Assembly (NCBI GenBank): GCA_024235415.1
Contig: JACKML010000003.1
Span: 248,001 to 312,000, forward strand
Source of the DNA: Chromatiaceae bacterium
Lineage (GTDB): Bacteria; Pseudomonadota; Gammaproteobacteria; Chromatiales; Chromatiaceae
Reading direction: 5' to 3'
Length of the DNA: 64,000 nt
Part shown: one piece after another, positions 58,206 to 64,000 of the stretch
Layout: every line of letters begins with the position of its first letter
Numbering within the stretch: position 1 is the first letter of the stretch
Program-made: the position numbers and the translations under genes
The notes under the pieces: model-generated
The model's database searches: none
Seen by the model: the letters and a program-made list of their open reading frames with translations, nothing else
Told to the model about the DNA's origin: nothing

Positions 58206-60545
58206 ATGGCGCCAGACGCTATCGTGCGCAGCATGTCGTTACGCATGCGTATCCTGCTGTTCCTGTTCCTGTTTGGCCTGGTGCCACTGATGCTGGCGGT
58301 GGTCATCAACCTGCCGCTGGTGCTGGAGCGGGTCGATCTTTTCTACCGCCACGCCTTTTTGCAGAACCTGCGCGCGGACTTCAGTGATCTGGACCAGCAC
58401 CTGGCCAGCCGCGATGCCAGTGTGCGCCTGCTGGCAAAGCTCCCGGAGCCCGGTGCGCTGGTCGGCGACGGCGGTGGTGGCGACCAGGCCGAGATCGATC
58501 TGGCGCGTGCCCGCTATACGCAGTGGATCAACCGTATCCTCGGTGACGAGCGCGATATCACGGAGATCCTGTTTCTCGACGAGAACGGGATCGAGCGCTT
58601 CTGGCTGGAGCGCGAGAGCAGCAGCGGCAAATGGCAGCCGACCACGCGGCGCCTGCGCGGCGTGCCGCCCGACCAGGTTGCGCTGTTGCTGTCCGGGCGG
58701 CTGAGCAACGTGGTGCTCAGCCCGTTGCGCATCGACCTGACCGCCAACGACCCGGCCCGGGTGTTTACCCTGCAGCTGCTCAGCCCGATCGTTTCGGCGA
58801 CGGCCGGTGAGCCGCCGATCGGGCTGGTCGCGATCACCCTCGATATCGCGGGCCTGGTGCGGCGCGATGCCAAGATGCTGTGGGTGCACGATGACGGCAG
58901 ATATCTGCGTCTGCCCGATCAGCCTGATGTGCCCGGTCGTGAGGGCAACGCGTTCGATGACTACCCGGGGCTGGAAAGGGACTTCAGGGCGAACCGGGTG
59001 GTGCTGTGGGAAAAGGGTGACCGGCGGGCGATCTGGGTGCCGATGTTCCGCACGGTGGATGGTCGCACGCTGTGGGTGGGGCGCCCCGTGGATGACGAGC
59101 CGCTGCAGATCTTCCGTACGGAGATTGTGTTGCGCGTGCTGCTGATCGTGCTCGGTCTGGTGATGCTGCAGTTCGTTGTCGCACGCTGGATCACCCGCCG
59201 TGCCGAGCGCTTCAGCCGCGATCTGACGGAAGGGGTGCAGAAGACCCTGGAGTCGGATCAGCCGGTGGTGTTCAACTGGTCGGGGTCGCGCGAGTTGCGA
59301 CAGCTCGCCGCCGACCTGACGCGTCTGTCGCGTACCCATGCCAGCCAGACCCGCAACCTGCGGGCCCACGCCCGCGAGCTGGAGGCGACCAACCGCTACA
59401 AGTCACAGTTCCTGGCCAACGTCAGCCACGAGCTGCGCACGCCGCTCAATTCGATCCTGCTGCTGTCCAAGCTGCTGGCGGCCAAGGGAGGCGAGCTCAG
59501 CGACGAGTCGGCCCAGCAGGCCGATGTGATACACAAGGCCGGCTGTGACCTGAAGGCGTTGATCGACAATATCCTCGACCTTTCGCGCATAGAGGCAGGC
59601 CGGCTCGACCTGCACGTCGAGCCCGTCGTGCTGGCCGAAATCCTGGAGGATCTGCGCCTGCTGCTCGAACCACAGTTCGATGCCAAGGGGCTGAAGTTTG
59701 AGCTGCGTATCGACCCTGGCATGCCCGAGCGCATCGAGACCGACGTCGACAAGGTGCGGCAGGTGCTGAAGAATTTCCTCGCCAACGCGGTCAAGTTCAC
59801 CGAACACGGTACAGTGATACTGAGTGCCGCACCGGCGCCGGCGCCCTATTCCGTGTGCCTGGCTGTGCGTGACAGCGGGATCGGCATACCGCTGGCCAAG
59901 CAGGGCGCAATCTTCGAGGCGTTTCAGCAGGCCGATGGCTCGACCAGTCGGCGTTACGGCGGCACCGGTCTGGGGCTGACGATCAGCCGACAGCTGGCCG
60001 GCCTGCTTGGCGGTGAGATCCGCCTGGTCAGCGAGCCCGGCAAGGGCGCCGAGTTCTCATTGTTGCTGCCGGCCATTTCCAGTGAAGACGCGATCCGGGC
60101 CGCCGCGCCGGCCTATCCCGTGGTGTCGGCCGCCGAAGAGGAGACTGAGCCGACGCCGCTTGGGCTGCAGAACCAGCACGTGCTGCTGATGGAGCCCGAC
60201 GTGCGCAGCCAGCTGCGCCTCAGCGGCCTGCTGCGTGGCTGGGGCATGCATCTGCACCTTGCGGACGATCTGGACGAGGCGATAGAGACTCTCGACGAAC
60301 TGGATCGCGTCGATTTCCTGCTGATCGATGCCCTCATGCCCGACGATGGGGCGTGTGTTACGATTCGTAAACTTCGTGAGCATCTCGGGACTGCCACGGT
60401 CGTGGTCGGATTGATCCCGGCCGACAGGGTCGACGCCCGCGAGACCTGCCTTGCGCAGGGGGCCGACGATTTCGTCACGATGCCCTGTGATGCGCGCGCG
60501 CTGTCGGGAGTGCTCGTCGGGCACCTGCCGCAAACTGTCGAATAG
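58206..60545 (+). CDS. Membrane hybrid histidine kinase
   Basis: This 779-residue sensor starts with a helix (ILLFLFLFGLVPLMLAVVIN). A large periplasmic sensing domain (about 40-300) follows, then a second helix (VLRVLLIVLGLVMLQFVVA), the dimerisation/phosphoacceptor region FLANVSHELRTPLNSILLLS, and the ATPase domain (NAVKFTEHG, DSGIGIP, GGTGLGLTISRQLAG). The C-terminal receiver-like domain is degenerate in its first acidic cluster (VLLMEPDVRSQ) but keeps the LLIDALMPDDG aspartate. An adjacent response regulator begins 7 bp later, so phosphotransfer to it is likely. The frame is open far upstream, antisense to truC, but the ATG at 58206 gives the first membrane helix. Confidence 0.92.
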   Translation: MAPDAIVRSMSLRMRILLFLFLFGLVPLMLAVVINLPLVLERVDLFYRHAFLQNLRADFSDLDQHLASRDASVRLLAKLPEPGALVGDGGGGDQAEIDLARARYTQWINRILGDERDITEILFLDENGIERFWLERESSSGKWQPTTRRLRGVPPDQVALLLSGRLSNVVLSPLRIDLTANDPARVFTLQLLSPIVSATAGEPPIGLVAITLDIAGLVRRDAKMLWVHDDGRYLRLPDQPDVPGREGNAFDDYPGLERDFRANRVVLWEKGDRRAIWVPMFRTVDGRTLWVGRPVDDEPLQIFRTEIVLRVLLIVLGLVMLQFVVARWITRRAERFSRDLTEGVQKTLESDQPVVFNWSGSRELRQLAADLTRLSRTHASQTRNLRAHARELEATNRYKSQFLANVSHELRTPLNSILLLSKLLAAKGGELSDESAQQADVIHKAGCDLKALIDNILDLSRIEAGRLDLHVEPVVLAEILEDLRLLLEPQFDAKGLKFELRIDPGMPERIETDVDKVRQVLKNFLANAVKFTEHGTVILSAAPAPAPYSVCLAVRDSGIGIPLAKQGAIFEAFQQADGSTSRRYGGTGLGLTISRQLAGLLGGEIRLVSEPGKGAEFSLLLPAISSEDAIRAAAPAYPVVSAAEEETEPTPLGLQNQHVLLMEPDVRSQLRLSGLLRGWGMHLHLADDLDEAIETLDELDRVDFLLIDALMPDDGACVTIRKLREHLGTATVVVGLIPADRVDARETCLAQGADDFVTMPCDARALSGVLVGHLPQTVE

Positions 60546-60552
60546 AGATCTG

Positions 60553-61419
60553 ATGAAGCGTTATTCCGGGTTCAAGCTGCTTGCAGTAGACGACAACGAG
60601 CACAATCTGTTCACGTTGCGTGCCCTTGTCGAGAAGCACATGGACGTGGAGATCATGGAGGCACGCGGCGGTGCCGAGGCGCTGGAGATCGCACAGGCGC
60701 ATCCTGACATCGACCTGATAATCCTCGATGTGCAGATGCCCGAGGTGGACGGATTCGAGACCGCGCAGATGCTCAAGCTGCGCAAGAAGACGCGCGACAT
60801 CCCGATCATTTTTCTGACTGCGGCGTTCAAGACCGAAGAGTTCCAGCGCAAGGGCTACGATGTCGGCGCGGTCGATTACCTGTTGAAGCCGATCGACGAC
60901 AACCAGTTCCTCAACAAGATCAGCACCTATTTCCGCCTGATTGAAAAAGAACGCCAGCTCAACCAGGTCCTCGAGGAAAAGGTCACACAGCGCACCGCCG
61001 AGCTGAACCAGGCCAAGCAGTACCTGGAGAGTATCCTTACGCATATGGGTGAGGCGCTGCTGGTGCTGTCGCCTGAAGGCGTCATCCACCAGGTCAACCC
61101 GGCCGCCTGCGAGATGCTGGGCTATCCGCGCGAGGAGATACTCGGTATGTCGATCGGGGACATATTCGAAGAGGAAGGTGAGGAGCAGGCCGGCGCGTTC
61201 ATGGGAACCTGGTTGGAGGCACTGATTCGAACCGGTGCGTTGCGTGATATCGATGCCGCCTTCATTTCGAAGACCGGCGAGCGGATCCCGATACTGTTTT
61301 CGCGCACTGCGGTGGTGAATGCCGGTGGCGCGATTAGCGATATCATCTGTATTGCGAAGAACATGCGCGGCTACCGCAAGGTTGTCGGGCAGGCGGATGC
61401 TGCGAGTGCGGCTGGCTGA
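60553..61419 (+). CDS. Response regulator with PAS output domain
   Basis: This 288-residue protein has a complete receiver domain (LLAVDDNEHNLFTLRAL, the phosphoacceptor in LIILDVQMPEVDGFE, IIFLTAAFKTEEF, LLKPIDDNQFL), a coiled-coil linker (LEEKVTQRTAELNQAKQYLE) and a PAS domain (ILTHMGEALLVLSPEGVIHQ to the end). It has no DNA-binding or enzymatic output, so it probably relays or senses through protein contacts. It follows the histidine kinase gene directly and precedes an ArsR-type regulator. Confidence 0.92.
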   Translation: MKRYSGFKLLAVDDNEHNLFTLRALVEKHMDVEIMEARGGAEALEIAQAHPDIDLIILDVQMPEVDGFETAQMLKLRKKTRDIPIIFLTAAFKTEEFQRKGYDVGAVDYLLKPIDDNQFLNKISTYFRLIEKERQLNQVLEEKVTQRTAELNQAKQYLESILTHMGEALLVLSPEGVIHQVNPAACEMLGYPREEILGMSIGDIFEEEGEEQAGAFMGTWLEALIRTGALRDIDAAFISKTGERIPILFSRTAVVNAGGAISDIICIAKNMRGYRKVVGQADAASAAG

Positions 61420-61436
61420 ATCTGTAGGAGCAAGTG

Positions 61437-61775
61437 ATGACAGAGCCCATGGAACCGCAAACACCGGATGACGAAGATCCGACAATGACTGCGAATGCGC
61501 TCAAGGCGATGGCGCATCCGCTGCGCTGGAAGATTCTCTGCACCCTGGGAGACCGCGAGCTGTCGGTCGGTGAGATCGTTGAGCAGACCGGGACCTCGCA
61601 GAGCAATATCTCTCAACACCTGGAACAGCTGCGCAACAAGAACATCGTGACCTCGCGCAAAGAGGCCAACCGGATCTACTACCGGATCCGCAACGGCAAG
61701 TTGCTCGAGCTGATCGGGACGATGCGCACCGTGCTGTGTCCGACCTATCTCGACGACCGGTATCCGGGCGGCTGA
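61437..61775 (+). CDS. ArsR-family winged-helix transcriptional regulator
   Basis: This 112-residue regulator has the ArsR helix-turn-helix: LKAMAHPLRWKILCTLGDRELSVGEI, TGTSQSNISQHLEQLRNKNIV and the wing NRIYYRIRNGKLLELIG. The metal-binding ELCVC motif of ArsR/SmtB is absent; a single Cys is in VLCPTYL. The metal or redox signal, if any, is not evident. A TAGGAG site precedes the ATG at 61437 (a GTG immediately before it is possible). It is 17 bp after the response regulator, so it may be part of that unit. Confidence 0.9.
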   Translation: MTEPMEPQTPDDEDPTMTANALKAMAHPLRWKILCTLGDRELSVGEIVEQTGTSQSNISQHLEQLRNKNIVTSRKEANRIYYRIRNGKLLELIGTMRTVLCPTYLDDRYPGG

Positions 61776-61812
61776 GTCTGCTGCGCGTCTTTCTTCGGGT
61801 TGACGGTCGACG

Positions 61813-62910
61813 ATGTCGGGCCGCGGCGGCAGCATGTCATTGAGCGCACTGTATGAGTCGCGCCTTGCCGCTGAAGGCCTGGATGCGGATCCATATCAGC
61901 TGGCCGTGGTGGAAGCCTTTCAGCGGGTGATGGATGAGGCGGCGCATCCCGGGCCAAAGGGCTGGCGCCGTTGGTTTGCGCGTGCAACGCCACCGACGCG
62001 TGGTCTCTATGTGTGGGGCGGGGTCGGGCGCGGAAAGACCTGGCTCATGGACCTGTTCCACGAGAATCTCCACGGCCTGCCCAAGGCGCGATTCCATTTC
62101 CACCGCTTCATGCAACTCGTGCACAACGAGCTTGGCTCGATCAAGGGCAGGGCCAACCCCCTGCAGATCGTTGCCGGCCGCATGGCGGACCAGTGGCGGG
62201 TGTTGTGCCTGGATGAGTTCCACGTGGTGGACATCGGTGATGCTGTGATCCTGGCGGGTCTGCTACGCAGCCTGTTCGAGCAGGGCGTTATCCTGGTCAC
62301 CACGTCGAACGTGGCGCCCGATCAGTTGTACCGTGATGGCATCCAGCGCGCCAGCTTCCTGCCGGCGATCGCGCTGCTGAACACGCAGACACAGGTGATG
62401 GAGTTGGGCGGTGATCGCGATTATCGCAAGATGATCCTCGAGCAGGCCCAGGTCTATCACACGCCGCTGGGCGAACAGACGGATGCGCTGCTGTTCGACG
62501 AGTTTCACCGCTTGGCCAGCACCGCGCCGGAAGGCGCGGGTGACGTGATGATCAACGGTCGCGCAATGCCATACCGGCACCGCGCCGGCGACCTGGTCTG
62601 GTTCGATTTCGAGGCCTTGTGCGGTCCGCCGCGCAGCAAGAACGACTACATCGAGCTGGCGCGGACGCACCAGACGGTGTTCATCTCGGATATCCCGATC
62701 ATGGGTGGTTCGCGCGACGATCGGACGCGGCGTTTCATCTTTCTGGTCGACGAGTTTTACGATCGGCGGGTGAAGCTGGTGGTCAGCGCGGAGGCGCCGG
62801 TTCATCGCCTCTACATCGGTGAGCGACTCGCGTTCGAGTTTCAACGTACCGTCAGTCGGCTGACCGAGATGCAGACTGCGCCGTTTCTTGGCAAGCAACA
62901 CCTGTGTTGA
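61813..62910 (+). CDS. zapE: Cell division protein ZapE (AFG1-like ATPase)
   Basis: This 365-residue AAA-type ATPase has Walker A GVGRGKTWLMDLFHENL at about residue 76, RFHFHRFMQLVHNELGSIKG, Walker B CLDEFHVVDIGDAVIL and the sensor region VTTSNVAPDQLYRDGIQRASFLPAI. ZAPE-type C-terminal blocks (GAGDVMINGRAMPYRH, LARTHQTVFISDIPIM) and EAPVHRLYIGERLAFEFQRT follow. E. coli ZapE modulates Z-ring constriction. A second ATG at 61834 could be the true start (MSLSALYESRLAAEG). Confidence 0.93.
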   Translation: MSGRGGSMSLSALYESRLAAEGLDADPYQLAVVEAFQRVMDEAAHPGPKGWRRWFARATPPTRGLYVWGGVGRGKTWLMDLFHENLHGLPKARFHFHRFMQLVHNELGSIKGRANPLQIVAGRMADQWRVLCLDEFHVVDIGDAVILAGLLRSLFEQGVILVTTSNVAPDQLYRDGIQRASFLPAIALLNTQTQVMELGGDRDYRKMILEQAQVYHTPLGEQTDALLFDEFHRLASTAPEGAGDVMINGRAMPYRHRAGDLVWFDFEALCGPPRSKNDYIELARTHQTVFISDIPIMGGSRDDRTRRFIFLVDEFYDRRVKLVVSAEAPVHRLYIGERLAFEFQRTVSRLTEMQTAPFLGKQHLC

Positions 62911-62941
62911 ACGGGTGACACGGCGTCACGGCCGACACCCG

Positions 62942-63319
62942 TCAGTTCGCGGCCGGCGTCTGCTTCGGTGTGGCGATTTTCCAGACGCCATCTGTCTGTT
63001 GGCAGTAGTCGAATTGGCTGTTGCCGGATAGTCCCCCGGCGCTGTTGGACAACTCGGTGCGACGGCACCGCATGCCATCCATGTCATAGGTCTCCAGCGG
63101 CCTGATTGTGCCGGAGGCGCCGGAATCGGAGTTGCTCCAGCTCACGGTCTCGCCGTCGGGGGCATTGTCCAGCGCGGTCCGCGTCGTCTCCTGCATCATT
63201 TCCCAGTCGCGATCGGTGAACTTGCCTACCGGTCCATCCTTCAGGAAATTCAAGTTGCCCGCCGCGACCGGAAGGCTGAGTCCAAGGCCGACGAAGAGCC
63301 AGGCAAACATGGTGCGCAT
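62942..63319 (-). CDS. Secreted protein of the RT0821/Lpp0805 surface-antigen type
   Basis: From the ATG at 63319 the protein is 125 residues: signal peptide (MFAWLFVGLGLSLPVAAG) followed by a small domain with FTDRDWEMMQETTRTALDN, DGETVSWSNSDSGASGTIRP, CRRTELSNSAGG and FDYCQQTDGVWKIA. This is the pattern of the short 17-kDa-antigen C-terminal-like domain (two cysteines). The role in the envelope is unknown. GAGGAT lies at a suitable distance upstream. It is divergent from the DUF2782 gene. Confidence 0.65.
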   Translation of the reverse strand: MRTMFAWLFVGLGLSLPVAAGNLNFLKDGPVGKFTDRDWEMMQETTRTALDNAPDGETVSWSNSDSGASGTIRPLETYDMDGMRCRRTELSNSAGGLSGNSQFDYCQQTDGVWKIATPKQTPAAN

Positions 63320-63451
63320 CGGGTATCGATCCTCATTGTCCATCATGCGATCAGTATACTGCAGCATCGCCGGCGCGCCATGAACGGCTGGCGCGGAAAG
63401 CATCGCCCAATGAGCATTATCGGGCGCGGCCAATTGCCAGGAAAATTCCCG

Positions 63452-63790
63452 ATGATTTCATTCGCAAAACTCCTTCGGCGCCATCATCCACGCCACCGGA
63501 TGACGGCGATTGGTACGGCATTGTTGGTCGGCACGATACTGTCATCGATCGGCCATGGGATCGCCGCGTCGCCCGACCTGTGGATCCCCGATATCGTCGT
63601 GTCCGATTTCCCGAATCGCACCGAAGAGGCCTACTGGCAGGACAACCGGCCGGTGGCGATCAAGATCACGCCGAAATCTGGTGCGCCCTACTACATCGTC
63701 GATCCGGACGGTGATTCGGAATTCGAGATGCGTCGCGGCGGTACCGATATCGATGTCAAACCGAACAACTGGAAGGTGCTCGCGTGGTGA
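63452..63790 (+). CDS. DUF2782 domain-containing protein
   Basis: From the ATG at 63452 (AGGAAAA upstream) the protein is 112 residues: basic N-terminus, a hydrophobic stretch (AIGTALLVGTILSSIGHGI), then the DUF2782 block VAIKITPKSGAPYYIVDPDGDSEFEMRRG ending in VLAW. DUF2782 proteins are small gammaproteobacterial envelope proteins of unknown function, often near polA. The frame has an earlier ATG at 63380. The 168-bp gap that follows contains an AT-rich promoter region. Confidence 0.8.
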   Translation: MISFAKLLRRHHPRHRMTAIGTALLVGTILSSIGHGIAASPDLWIPDIVVSDFPNRTEEAYWQDNRPVAIKITPKSGAPYYIVDPDGDSEFEMRRGGTDIDVKPNNWKVLAW

Positions 63791-63898
63791 TAACGCCCGA
63801 CCGGGAGGGGACAGTTCGGCTGCGATTTAGGGCATTTGCGAAGAGTTAACTACACTGCCAGCAGGCGGCACCGCGTCCTTTAGGCGACGCGATTACGC

Positions 63899-63927
63899 TT
63901 GATATTGTGATAAAAATATTCTATATA
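63899..63927 (+). promoter_or_regulatory. Promoter for the gene at the right edge
   Basis: TTGATA (63899-63904) and TATATA (63922-63927) are separated by 17 bp in a stretch much more AT-rich than the rest of the window. The predicted start lies about 25 bp before the ATG at 63959. Confidence 0.6.
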
Positions 63928-63958
63928 AGTAAATAATTATTGACCCGGGGCGGCAGTG

Positions 63959-64000
63959 ATGGAACTCATGAGAACACGGATCATCTACGGACTGGCAATG
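63959..64000 (+). CDS. 5' end of a gene cut by the window edge
   Basis: Only 14 codons are visible (MELMRTRIIYGLAM), reading like the start of a signal peptide with two possible ATGs (63959, 63968). It follows a good promoter. No family can be assigned. Confidence 0.4.
   Translation, partial: MELMRTRIIYGLAM

Overview
The window is a densely packed chromosomal segment of a high-GC gammaproteobacterium. Several gene blocks follow the order known from Pseudomonas and relatives: priA-argS-SPOR, rpe-gph-trpE, trpGDC followed by crp/vfr-osmC-speD, apaG-apaH-pdxA-surA-lptD-amgK, and ybbA-ybbP beside divergent tesA. A Gly/Asn/Tyr-rich secreted protein resembling the sulfur globule proteins of purple sulfur bacteria points to a sulfur oxidiser of the Chromatiales / Sedimenticola / Thiodiazotropha kind. 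That assignment is inference. I saw no rRNA, tRNA, CRISPR array, prophage or intact insertion sequence.

Layout. 1-4.0 kb: rimK (cut by the window edge) with its protease partner rimB, a DUF4124 protein, a lipase-like hydrolase, a fructosamine-kinase family protein and an HNH endonuclease. 4.0-11.6 kb: replication restart (priA), argS, an FtsN-like SPOR protein, a lipoprotein hydrolase, rpe and gph; the spacer before priA carries DnaA-box-like and iteron-like repeats. 11.6-19.4 kb: the sulfur globule-like gene behind a near-consensus promoter, trpE with an unusual leader dyad, trpGDC, crp, osmC, a glyoxalase-fold gene and speD. 19.4-29.0 kb: apaGH, an ankyrin protein, an oxidoreductase, pdxA-surA-lptD (outer-membrane biogenesis) and amgK.

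29.0-34.2 kb is the most unusual part. It holds a secreted Tat-type protein with four cysteines in a recurring C-x(2,3)-I-A motif, followed by a PqqD-like peptide chaperone, an HprK-related kinase and a nucleotidyltransferase-fold protein (the so-called HPr-rel-A set, function unknown), then a HAD phosphatase and a TAXI-type solute-binding protein. 34.2-39.9 kb encodes an ABC ATPase/FtsX-like pair, a periplasmic vWA protein and a Sel1-like membrane protein. Together these resemble the TagT/TagS/PpkA-vWA part of the type VI secretion threonine-phosphorylation pathway, but no kinase is seen. A TagR-like SUMF1 protein lies at 45.4 kb. A long inverted repeat sits inside this cluster.

39.9-64 kb: endonuclease I, an SCP2-like protein, metH, an HD-GYP protein, tesA, ybbAP, tmcA with a conserved partner of unknown function, a Bcp-type peroxiredoxin, a four-gene DUF1538/DUF1538/P-II-like/CBS operon that looks like a regulated membrane system of unknown substrate, truC, a hybrid histidine kinase with a PAS response regulator, an ArsR-family regulator, zapE, a surface-protein homologue, a DUF2782 protein, and the first codons of a gene cut by the right edge.
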